64,000 bases of DNA from Thermohalobaculum sp039513195 (GTDB lineage Bacteria; Pseudomonadota; Alphaproteobacteria; Rhodobacterales; Rhodobacteraceae): the NCBI GenBank assembly GCA_039513195.1, contig JBCCRM010000012.1, positions 62,001 to 126,000 of the forward strand, in the 5' to 3' direction. The notes beneath the pieces are model-generated. The model did not search any database, was not told where the DNA came from, and saw nothing but the letters and a program-made list of their open reading frames with translations. Positions 57,594 to 64,000 of this stretch are shown piece by piece; the stretch's first letter is position 1, and each line of letters begins with the position of its first letter. The position numbers were made by a program, and so were the translations under genes.

Positions 57594-58934
57594 TCATCCG
57601 CCCCGGCCCGGAATCCAATCGGTGCCGGCCAGCGGCACCTGCGCCATCGCGGCCGCCTCCACCGTCAGGGCGACCAGATCCTCGGGCTCCAGGTTGCGCA
57701 CATCCGACTTGCCGCAGGCCCGCGCCAGGGTCTGCAGCTCCAGCGTCATGACCTTCAGGTAGTTGGCAAGCCGCCGCCCCCCCATCACCGGGTCGAGCCG
57801 TGCCGCCAATGCCGGATCCTGGGTGGTGATCCCCGCCGGGTCCTGCCCCGCGTGCCAATCGTCATAGGCCCCCGCGGTGGTGCCGAGGGCTTCGTACTCC
57901 GCCTCCCATCTTGGGTCATTGTCGCCCAAGGCCACCAAGGCCGCAGTGCCGATCGAGACGGCATCTGCGCCCAGCGCCAAAATCTTCGCCACATCGGCGC
58001 CGTTGCGCACCCCGCCGGAGACGACCAGCTGCACCTTGCGGTGCATACCCAACTCCTCCAACGCGCGCACCGCGGGCCGGATCGCGGAAAGCGTGGGGAT
58101 CCCGACATGCTCGATGAACACATCCTGGGTCGCCGCAGTTCCCCCCTGCATCCCGTCGAGGACCACGACATCCGCCCCGGATTTCACCGCCAAGGCGACG
58201 TCGTAATAGGGCCGAGAGGCGCCCACCTTCACATAGATCGGCACCTGCCAATCGGTGATCTCGCGCAGCTCCTCGATCTTAATCTCGAGGTCATCCGGCC
58301 CGGTCCAATCGGGATGGCGACAGGCCGATCGCTGATCCACCCCCTCCGGCAAGGTGCGCATCTCGGCGACCCGCTCGCCGATCTTCTGGCCCAGCAGCAT
58401 GCCACCGCCGCCGGGCTTGGCACCCTGGCCGACCACCACCTCGATCGCATCGGCCTTGCGCAGATCGTCCGGGTTCATGCCATATCGGCTCGGCAGGTAT
58501 TGATAGACCAGCTTCTCCGAATGCCCCCGCTCCTCCACCGTCATGCCGCCATCGCCCGTGGTGGTCGAGGTGCCGGCCAGGGTCGCCCCACGGCCCAATG
58601 CCTCCTTCGCCTGGCCGGAAAGGGAGCCGAAGCTCATCCCCGCAATGGTGATCGGGATCTCCAATTCCACCGGCTGCTCGGCGAAACGGGTGCCGAGGGT
58701 CACCTTGGTGTTGCAGGCCTCTCGATAGCCCTCCAACGGATAGCGCGAGACCGAGGCGCCCAGGAACAAGAGGTCGTCGAAATGCGGCACAGGACGCTTC
58801 GCACCACCGCCCCGGATGTCATAGACGCCGGTCGCCGCAGCTCGTCGGATTTCCGATAGGGTGTGCGGATCGAAGGTCGAGGAGTAGCGGGGCAGCGTGC
58901 CGCGCCGGTGCGGCGGCGGGGTCTGATCGTTCAT
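57594..58934 (-). CDS. glxD: FMN-binding glutamate synthase-like subunit (GlxD/MgsC)
   Basis: A 446-residue protein equal to the FMN/synthase domain of glutamate synthase. Motifs are ITIAGMSFGSLSGQAKEALGRGA, GDGGMTVEERGHSEK, GQGAKPGGGGMLLGQK, and VVLDGMQGGTAATQ with SGGVRNGADVAKILALGADAVSIGTAAL (central part). In N-methylglutamate synthase and the rhizobial Glx proteins, glutamate synthase is split into three subunits; this is the FMN subunit. It would add ammonia or methylamine, supplied by the amidotransferase subunit, to 2-oxoglutarate or glutamate. The ATG at 58934 lies 7 bp after the glxC stop. Confidence 0.88.
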   Translation of the reverse strand: MNDQTPPPHRRGTLPRYSSTFDPHTLSEIRRAAATGVYDIRGGGAKRPVPHFDDLLFLGASVSRYPLEGYREACNTKVTLGTRFAEQPVELEIPITIAGMSFGSLSGQAKEALGRGATLAGTSTTTGDGGMTVEERGHSEKLVYQYLPSRYGMNPDDLRKADAIEVVVGQGAKPGGGGMLLGQKIGERVAEMRTLPEGVDQRSACRHPDWTGPDDLEIKIEELREITDWQVPIYVKVGASRPYYDVALAVKSGADVVVLDGMQGGTAATQDVFIEHVGIPTLSAIRPAVRALEELGMHRKVQLVVSGGVRNGADVAKILALGADAVSIGTAALVALGDNDPRWEAEYEALGTTAGAYDDWHAGQDPAGITTQDPALAARLDPVMGGRRLANYLKVMTLELQTLARACGKSDVRNLEPEDLVALTVEAAAMAQVPLAGTDWIPGRGG

Positions 58935-58941
58935 GTCGGCC

Positions 58942-59625
58942 TCACCACGCGTCGTCGACATCGAAATTGTAAAGCGCTCGGGCCGAGCCATAGCGGCGAA
59001 AGGCGCCTGGGTCCGCCTCGATCCCCGCGCGGTCCAACAGCCCCGCCACCTCGGCGAGAGAGGCGTCGTCCATCTCCTTCTCCACGCAGTCGGCGCCCAG
59101 GCTTTTGACACTGCCCCGCACATAGAGACGCGCCTCGTAGATCGAGTCCCCCAGCGCATCGCCCGCATCGCCACAGACCACCATGACGCCCGCCTGCGCC
59201 ATGAAGGCCGACATCGCGCCCACGGAGCCGCCGACCACGATCTCCGCCCCCTTGAGCGAGATGCCGCAGCGGGCGGAGGCATCGCCATGGACCACCAGCA
59301 AACCGCCATGGGCCGTCGCGCCCGCCGATTGACTGACCCCGCCATGCACCCGCACGGTGCCGGACATCATGTTCTCGGCGATACCGGTGCCGGCATTCCC
59401 CTCGACCATGACGGTCGCGCGCTGGTTCATCCCCGCGCAGTAATAGCCCGCATGGCCCTTGACGGTGACATCGATGGGGTTCTCTAGCCCACATGCCAGG
59501 TTGTGCGCACCATTCGGGTTCAGCACCTCGAAGCTGCCGCAGGTAGCCTCGCGCAGCGACCGGTTGACCGCCCGCTTGCCCAAGGCGTCGAGATCCAGCG
59601 CGGCATTCGTCAGCACTTGGTTCAT
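58942..59625 (-). CDS. glxC: GXGXG-domain subunit (GlxC/MgsB)
   Basis: A 227-residue beta-helix protein like the C-terminal GXGXG domain of glutamate synthase. Repeating turns are seen: GNAGTGIAENMMSGTVRVHGG, GDASARCGISLKGAEIVVGG and GDAGDALGDSIYEARLYVRG (starts of each turn). It is a structural subunit between the amidotransferase and FMN subunits. The start overlaps the glxB stop by 4 bp. Confidence 0.88.
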   Translation of the reverse strand: MNQVLTNAALDLDALGKRAVNRSLREATCGSFEVLNPNGAHNLACGLENPIDVTVKGHAGYYCAGMNQRATVMVEGNAGTGIAENMMSGTVRVHGGVSQSAGATAHGGLLVVHGDASARCGISLKGAEIVVGGSVGAMSAFMAQAGVMVVCGDAGDALGDSIYEARLYVRGSVKSLGADCVEKEMDDASLAEVAGLLDRAGIEADPGAFRRYGSARALYNFDVDDAW

Positions 59626-60518
59626 GCGGCCTTCCCCCAGCTATAGGGCTCGCCGGGGGCAGGCTCCCAAATCGCGGCATGCTCCACGCCGGGCAGGACC
59701 GCGATGGACCGAAACTCCGACGACATGGCGACCCAATCCTCGGTCTCGGCCATCACCGCCGGCTTGCAGGCAATCGGGTCGCGCAGTACCGCAAACCCGT
59801 CTGCGGTACCGATGGCGAAGGTGAAGAACCCGTCCAGCGTCTGCAACGAGGCGCGCAACGCGTCGGCCAGCGTGTCCCCCTGCCGCATCCGGCTGGCGAG
59901 AAAGCCCGCGGCGACCTCGCTGTCATTCTCGGTCTGAAACCGCTCGCCGCCTGCGGTCAGGCGTCGGCGCAAACGGTTGTGGTTGGAGAGGGAGCCGTTG
60001 TGGACCAGGCAAGTGTCGGCGCCGGTCGAAAACGGATGCGACCCGGCAGTGGTCACCGCGCTCTCGGTCGCCATCCGGGTATGGCCGATGGCATGGGTGC
60101 CATGGCGACCAGGCAAACCGAAACGGTCCATCACCGCATCCGGATCGCCGACGCCCTTATAGACCTCGATCGATCGGCCAAGGGACAGAACCGTCACCTC
60201 AGGCGCATTGTCGATCAGCCAGCGCCGGGCCACCTCGCCATCGCCATCGACCCGCAGGACGGCGTGGTCGTGCAGCGGCGTCGCCTCGGCCCCGCCGCCG
60301 GTGGCTGCGGACACGCGCACTGCCAGGGCCGTCCAATCGACGGCGCCGGTTTTGTCCAAAAGAACCAGCTTTGCCGCCTCTTCCGCACCGCTATAGACCG
60401 CAAAACCGGCGCTATCCGGACCGCGTCCCCGCATCTCATGCAGCATCAGGGCGGTCAGCCGACCAAGATCTTCCGACAGCCCATCGTTCTTGAGATAAAG
60501 GCCGACAATCCCGCACAT
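59622..60518 (-). CDS. glxB: class II glutamine amidotransferase subunit (GlxB/MgsA)
   Basis: A 298-residue Ntn-type amidotransferase that should use Cys2 (MCGIVGLYL) as nucleophile after Met removal. Supporting motifs are GHTRMATES, then HNGSLSNHNRLRRRL and NDSEVAAGFLA. It releases ammonia (or methylamine from gamma-glutamylmethylamide) for the FMN subunit. The start at 60518 needs no choice, since Cys must follow Met. An AT-rich element lies 58 bp upstream, at the 3' end of the regulator gene. Confidence 0.9.
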   Translation of the reverse strand: MCGIVGLYLKNDGLSEDLGRLTALMLHEMRGRGPDSAGFAVYSGAEEAAKLVLLDKTGAVDWTALAVRVSAATGGGAEATPLHDHAVLRVDGDGEVARRWLIDNAPEVTVLSLGRSIEVYKGVGDPDAVMDRFGLPGRHGTHAIGHTRMATESAVTTAGSHPFSTGADTCLVHNGSLSNHNRLRRRLTAGGERFQTENDSEVAAGFLASRMRQGDTLADALRASLQTLDGFFTFAIGTADGFAVLRDPIACKPAVMAETEDWVAMSSEFRSIAVLPGVEHAAIWEPAPGEPYSWGKAA

Positions 60519-60576
60519 TCGCCAGCACCCTTCGATTGATCACCGGACGTTAGGCGGTGCGGATCGCCCTCCACAA

Positions 60577-60602
60577 GAAAAATTTTTTATTCAAGGTAAA
60601 CT
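60577..60602 (-). promoter_or_regulatory. AT-rich element upstream of glxB, candidate operator/promoter
   Basis: On the minus strand it reads TTTACCTTGAATAAAAAATT and ends in TTTC. A similar element, TTTTCCTTCAAGTAAAAAAA followed by ATTTCC, lies at 61266-61292 upstream of the regulator gene. Both stand out in GC-rich surroundings and lie about 60-65 bp before a start codon. This copy overlaps the 3' end of the regulator gene. Confidence 0.55.
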
Positions 60603-61199
60603 CATGGCAGAGGCGATGACCGACAAAAACCGGCAGGGCAGTTGCCGCATTTCCAGCGGCCCGTGGGGTGCCTCGGCATCGAAAAACAACGAATCGCCGG
60701 GATAGAGCTCGTAGTCCGTCTCGCCATGGCGGTACACGACTGACCCCTCAATCATATAGATGAACTCGACCCCCTCGTGTTGAAAGATCGGATAGGCATC
60801 GCTGTCGCTGGTCAGGGTGATCATGAACGGCTCGACCTTGACCTTGTTGCGTAGGGACGCCCCCAGCAATTGGTAGATATGACCAGACCGCGACCCTCGG
60901 CGGTCAATGGTCAACCCCTCGCCCGCCCTCACGAAACTCGCGTCGCGCTTTTCGTCGTACTTCGCAAAAAACGAGGCCAGAGGGATGTTTAGCGCCATCG
61001 CCAAGCTTTGAAGCGTATGCAGAGAGGGTGACTTCTGCCCGTTCTCGATCTTCGAAAGCATGCCCACCGACAGCGACGCGGAGCGCGACAGCTCCGCCAT
61101 CGTCATGCCGAGCGCCATGCGGAACAAACGGACCTGCGAGCCGATCCAGACCTCCAAGGCCTTTTCGTGCGGTTGTGGCTCTTCCCGCGTGTGGTCCAC
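60591..61199 (-). CDS. XRE-family regulator with cupin domain
   Basis: A 202-residue regulator with an XRE helix-turn-helix (about 18-72: LFRMALGMTMAELSRSASLSVGMLSKIENG and SLHTLQSLAMALNIPL, shown as key pieces) and a C-terminal cupin (FEH-type pattern QHEGVEFIYMIEGSVVYRHG, then YPGDSLFFDAEAPHGP) that may sense a small ligand. Such proteins commonly repress nearby catabolic operons. I choose the GTG at 61199, because it places the AT-rich element 66 bp upstream, as for glxB. A GTG at 61262 would almost touch that element and adds a Cys-rich leader without family similarity. It sits between the hydrolase genes and glxBCD. Confidence 0.82.
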   Translation of the reverse strand: MDHTREEPQPHEKALEVWIGSQVRLFRMALGMTMAELSRSASLSVGMLSKIENGQKSPSLHTLQSLAMALNIPLASFFAKYDEKRDASFVRAGEGLTIDRRGSRSGHIYQLLGASLRNKVKVEPFMITLTSDSDAYPIFQHEGVEFIYMIEGSVVYRHGETDYELYPGDSLFFDAEAPHGPLEMRQLPCRFLSVIASAMSLP

Positions 61200-61262
61200 G
61201 TCCCCATCCCATTCTTTCAGCCTGCAGAAGACCCTGATGGCACAGCAACTCTGCTGCCGCAC

Positions 61263-61609
61263 CTAGGAAATTTTTTTTACTTGAAGGAAAAGCGCAGCCG
61301 CGCTTTGGCCCCTGCACGGTTCCAAAGCGGATAACGGCGATGGCGGATCGGGTGCCGTGATCTGTGACCGCGTCGGCCGAGCATCCGCCCCGCCTTCGAT
61401 AGATCTCCGAAAAGCCACAAGATCTCGGCCGGGCGGCGATAGCCAGGATCGACCCCGACCGAGGTCCGGCCGGTGGCCGCACCAAGCGACCGGAGCCCTT
61501 ATCCCCCACCTCGACCGAGCGGGCCACCCAAAACGGGCGCTGCCCGCAGTTCGGGATCGCCGATCAAGCCAGGCGATGACGACACCGGCGCGGTCTGTTG
61601 CACGCTCCA
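61263..61609. other. intergenic region with the regulator's promoter
   Basis: It lies between the cysteine hydrolase end and the regulator. It contains the AT-rich element described at 61266-61292. The remaining ~300 bases hold no protein-like frame or RNA I can support. Confidence 0.5.
61266..61292 (-). promoter_or_regulatory. AT-rich element upstream of the XRE-cupin gene
   Basis: The minus strand reads CTTTTCCTTCAAGTAAAAAA and ends in AATTTCC. It aligns in the same orientation with the element before glxB (60577-60602), sharing TTT-x-CCTT-x-AA, TAAAAAA and a final TTT. It lies 66 bp before the preferred GTG at 61199, a spacing close to that of the glxB copy. Autoregulation is inferred. 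Confidence 0.55.
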
Positions 61610-62458
61610 TCAGTCCTTTCGACCGTCCGGGAACGTCTTGCCCTTCACCGCGCCAGGCTCGCCGACGACGAAATCGCTCGCGATGTAGGCGACGACCTCG
61701 TCGGCGGTGAGCACCTTGGCGCAGGTCCCGCCCGCGACCTTCAGCGCGATCTCGTGGTTGGCTGTCGCTGTGGCCACCGCGTCGCGCACCACGACCACAT
61801 CATAGCCGCGCGAATTGCCGGCATAGGCGGTACTCAGGATGCACTCGTCGGTCCAAAGCCCGCAGACGACGATGGTGTCGATGTCGTGGGCCTTGAGCTT
61901 TTTGTCGAGATAGGAGTCGCCGTGCTCGTCGAAGGTCCAGAACATGTCCAGATGTTTGCCGTGGTAAAACCAACCGTCGGCCACCTCCTGGTCCGTCGGT
62001 GCGATCTCGGCCATAGGCTCCATACCCGGAGCGCCGCCGAAGACATAGACCGCGTTCTCAGGGCTGTCGGGGTTCAGCCCCCTTGGCCCGTACCAGCGAT
62101 CCATGGTGTTCGATATCCCGTCGTCGAAGCGGCGGGTCCAGGAGCTCCAGGCGATGCAGACGCCGTCATGCTCTGATCGGGCCTCCCGGAACGCGTCCAG
62201 CAGCTTGATGACATTCGGCAGAATGCCGCCGGCATAGGGGCGGTACTCCTCCTGACAGTCATCCATCAAAAGCGCGATCCGCCGCGGGCGGTCTTTCAGC
62301 TCCCAAGACGCCCAGAAGGAAAGCGGCGTGTCGTTGGGACCGCCGGGGGTGCTGCTAAAGTTGGGCATCGGCTGGCGGGCGATGTCCATGTTGCGGTTCT
62401 TGCGCGGCTGCTCAAATCCTTCTTTCAGGGTTAGGATCTTTTGGCCTTCATCTCTCAT
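61610..62458 (-). CDS. isochorismatase-family cysteine hydrolase
   Basis: A 282-residue cysteine hydrolase. The catalytic triad is visible: Asp in ALLMDDCQ, Lys in FYHGKHLDMF, and Cys in CGLWTDECILSTAYAG. Relatives include isochorismatases, nicotinamidases, N-carbamoylsarcosine amidases and ureidoacrylate amidohydrolases, so an amide or carbamoyl bond is a likely substrate. The N-terminus carries about 50 residues before the core. A GGAGGAG ribosome binding site fixes the ATG at 62458. It lies 49 bp after the alpha/beta hydrolase gene. Confidence 0.87.
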   Translation of the reverse strand: MRDEGQKILTLKEGFEQPRKNRNMDIARQPMPNFSSTPGGPNDTPLSFWASWELKDRPRRIALLMDDCQEEYRPYAGGILPNVIKLLDAFREARSEHDGVCIAWSSWTRRFDDGISNTMDRWYGPRGLNPDSPENAVYVFGGAPGMEPMAEIAPTDQEVADGWFYHGKHLDMFWTFDEHGDSYLDKKLKAHDIDTIVVCGLWTDECILSTAYAGNSRGYDVVVVRDAVATATANHEIALKVAGGTCAKVLTADEVVAYIASDFVVGEPGAVKGKTFPDGRKD

Positions 62459-62507
62459 GGTGTTGCTCCTCCGAGTTGTGAGACTGTCCCGCCGACCTCT
62501 TATGTCC

Positions 62508-63482
62508 TCAATCGCTCAAGAGAGCGGCGATCACTTCGTTGATGGCATCGGTGTCGACTGCGGATTGCCCAGACCCGGCCATATGGCCCCAATCGGTCTC
62601 CAGATCGCGGTAGGTCGCGCTGCCGATCATCGCCGCCTCGGCCCGGCAATCGGCGGGCGTGAAGTAGAGATCGGTCTCGGCGGTCGTGACCACCGTCTGC
62701 GCCGAGATCCGCCCCAGCGCCCCGGCGAGGTCGCCGCCATCCGCCCCATCGTTGCCGATCCAGGTGCGCCACATGGCGGTGAGATCGCCGGCATCCCGCG
62801 CCATGAACAGCGCGTCCCAATACCGCGCGAGCCAATCGTCGAGATCGGCATAGCCCATCTCGCGATAGCCGCCGCGCTTCAGCCAGGGCTGGGAATAGGC
62901 CCAACCGGCATAGATGCGCCCCGCGGCACGCAGGCCAGCCACCGGCGCCTCGCCGCTGCCGTAGCGGGGGTCGGCCTCCAACGCCGCGAGCAGGCTTTCC
63001 AGGAACACCCGATTATGCGGGGTCGTGCGCGCCGTCCCGCAGATCGCCAAAAGACGCAGGACACGGCCCGGTTCCTCGACCGCCCAGCGATAGGCTTGCT
63101 GCGCCCCCATCGACCAGCCGACCGCAAGCGCAATCGGCGCGTCGCCAAACCGCTCCGCCAGCATCGCCCGCTGCAGCGCGATGTTGTCGGCATGGCCGAC
63201 GGGCGGGAAGTCGAGCCCCAATGCGGTGGTCGATGGCGAGGTCGAGACGCCATTCCCCAGAATGTTCGGCACGACAATGCACCACCGTTCGGGATCCAGC
63301 GCCTTACCGGGCCCGATCAGAAAGGCGTTCTGCTCATGCGTCCCCCCAAAGCGCGTGGGGTAGAGGATTAGATTGTCCCGCGCCTCGTTCAGCTCACCCC
63401 AAACAGCAGTAACCAGCCGGCAGCCCGGCAATCGCCCGCCGCCCGCCAGATCGAGATCGGTGGTGAAGTCTTCCAGCCGCAT
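62508..63482 (-). CDS. MetX-like alpha/beta hydrolase
   Basis: A 324-residue alpha/beta hydrolase resembling homoserine O-acetyltransferases. The nucleophile elbow is GWSMGAQQ (S124), the acid is in TTAETDLYFTPADC, and the His in DWGHMAG. The early YPTRFGGTHEQNAFLIG block is MetX-like. It lies between a glutamine synthetase and an amide hydrolase, far from methionine genes, so a hydrolytic role on a small ester or amide is more likely than methionine synthesis. It starts 9 bp after the glutamine synthetase stop. Confidence 0.83.
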   Translation of the reverse strand: MRLEDFTTDLDLAGGGRLPGCRLVTAVWGELNEARDNLILYPTRFGGTHEQNAFLIGPGKALDPERWCIVVPNILGNGVSTSPSTTALGLDFPPVGHADNIALQRAMLAERFGDAPIALAVGWSMGAQQAYRWAVEEPGRVLRLLAICGTARTTPHNRVFLESLLAALEADPRYGSGEAPVAGLRAAGRIYAGWAYSQPWLKRGGYREMGYADLDDWLARYWDALFMARDAGDLTAMWRTWIGNDGADGGDLAGALGRISAQTVVTTAETDLYFTPADCRAEAAMIGSATYRDLETDWGHMAGSGQSAVDTDAINEVIAALLSD

Positions 63483-63491
63483 GGCCCGCCC

Positions 63492-64000
63492 TCAGAACAT
63501 GCGGAGATAGCGCTGCATCTCCCAGTCGGAGACGTGGTTGAGATAGCTCAGCCACTCCTGCTCCTTGTAGTCGACCCAAGCATCGAACATCGCCTCGCCA
63601 AACACGGCCTTGGAGAGGGGGTCCTTCTTGAAGGCCTGCACCGCCTCGTCCAGCGTGCGGGGCAGCATGTCGATCTTGCGCCGGCGGCGTTCGCGCTCCG
63701 AGATCAAATACATGTTGTCGGTGTTCGGGTCGCCGGGGTCGAGGCCCTCGGCAATCCCCTCCAACCCCGCGGCCAGGCACATCGCAGCGCCCAGATAGGG
63801 GTTGCAACCGCTGTCGGCGGCCCGCAGCTCCACACGCCCGCCGCCCTTGGGGATGCGCATCGCATTGGTGCGGTTGTTGTTGCCATAGCAGGCATAGATC
63901 GGCGCCCAGGTGAAACCGGACATCGAGCCCTGCTTGACCAGCCGCTTATAGCTGTTCACCAGCGGCGCGACGGTCGCCATGATCGCCGGCAGGTGGCGCA
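63492..64000 (-). CDS. glutamine synthetase-family protein, C-terminal part, cut by the window edge
   Basis: The frame is open through the right edge; about 169 C-terminal residues are visible. Active-site features are APIYACYGNNNRTNAMRIP and VELRAADSGCNPYLGAAM, the R-x-E-x-R-type block followed by the N-P-Y-L motif of the glutamine synthetase catalytic barrel. Members beside glxBCD-type genes are GlnT-like glutamine synthetases or gamma-glutamylmethylamide synthetases; the visible part does not decide. It is the first known gene of this minus-strand cluster and would make the glutamine or glutamylamide used by GlxB. Confidence 0.85.
   Translation of the reverse strand, partial: RHLPAIMATVAPLVNSYKRLVKQGSMSGFTWAPIYACYGNNNRTNAMRIPKGGGRVELRAADSGCNPYLGAAMCLAAGLEGIAEGLDPGDPNTDNMYLISERERRRRKIDMLPRTLDEAVQAFKKDPLSKAVFGEAMFDAWVDYKEQEWLSYLNHVSDWEMQRYLRMF

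Overview
The window is about 64 kb of GC-rich, densely coding bacterial DNA. I read it as an alphaproteobacterial chromosome. The reasons are a DUF2852 protein, the secG/pyrG neighbourhood with an inserted lipid A sugar-transfer cassette, a MetH split into two overlapping genes, a rhizobial-type glg operon, and the glxBCD (mgsABC-like) cluster beside a glutamine synthetase. I cannot place it to genus. I saw no rRNA, tRNA, CRISPR array, prophage or complete insertion sequence. Genes are often coupled by ATGA, GTGA or TGATG overlaps, and GTG or TTG starts are common.

Layout. 0-3.7 kb: a stand-alone TIR-like protein cut by the window edge, a lipoprotein, a small membrane protein, a TetR regulator followed by a perfect operator-like palindrome, DUF2852, and an SDR-fold protein that lacks the usual catalytic Tyr and Lys. 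4.0-4.7 kb: a dead IS5-family transposase and one copy of a 93-bp dispersed repeat. 4.8-10 kb: secG, a three-gene glycan/lipid A cassette and pyrG, with three copies of a ~90-bp palindromic element around pyrG. 10.3-14 kb: metH in two genes. 15-21.8 kb: a branched-chain-amino-acid-type (HAAT) ABC transporter operon ending in a GNAT and a histone-deacetylase-like amidohydrolase. 22.3-25.2 kb: a fold-type IV aminotransferase with dgcN and dgcA, genes of the N-acetylating D-glutamate route. 25.4-34.5 kb: glgC-glgA-glgX-pgm-glgP, without glgB. 34.9-40 kb: a large MscS channel, a gene-free stretch with hairpins and the second 93-bp repeat, and an SLC13/RCK permease. 40.4-46.7 kb: a Dpp-type peptide importer with an M19 dipeptidase. 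47-49.2 kb: a degenerate adenylate-forming protein, a Rap1a-type protein and a glycine-zipper lipoprotein. 49.4-57.4 kb: an exopolysaccharide block with four glycosyltransferases, an acetyltransferase, an FkbM methyltransferase and a divergent Wzc-like kinase. 57.6-64 kb: glutamine synthetase (cut by the edge), an alpha/beta hydrolase, a cysteine hydrolase, an XRE-cupin regulator and glxBCD, all on the minus strand.

How the parts may work together. Peptide import plus an M19 dipeptidase, the D-glutamate module and the HAAT transporter suggest scavenging of amino compounds, perhaps including D-amino acids from cell walls. The right-hand cluster looks like assimilation of an amide or amine through glutamine/glutamate (or N-methylglutamate) chemistry. 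Two matching AT-rich elements, each roughly 60-65 bp upstream of a start codon, suggest control by the XRE-cupin protein. The best leads for something undescribed are this cluster and its motif, the degenerate adenylation protein, and the two families of intergenic repeats.
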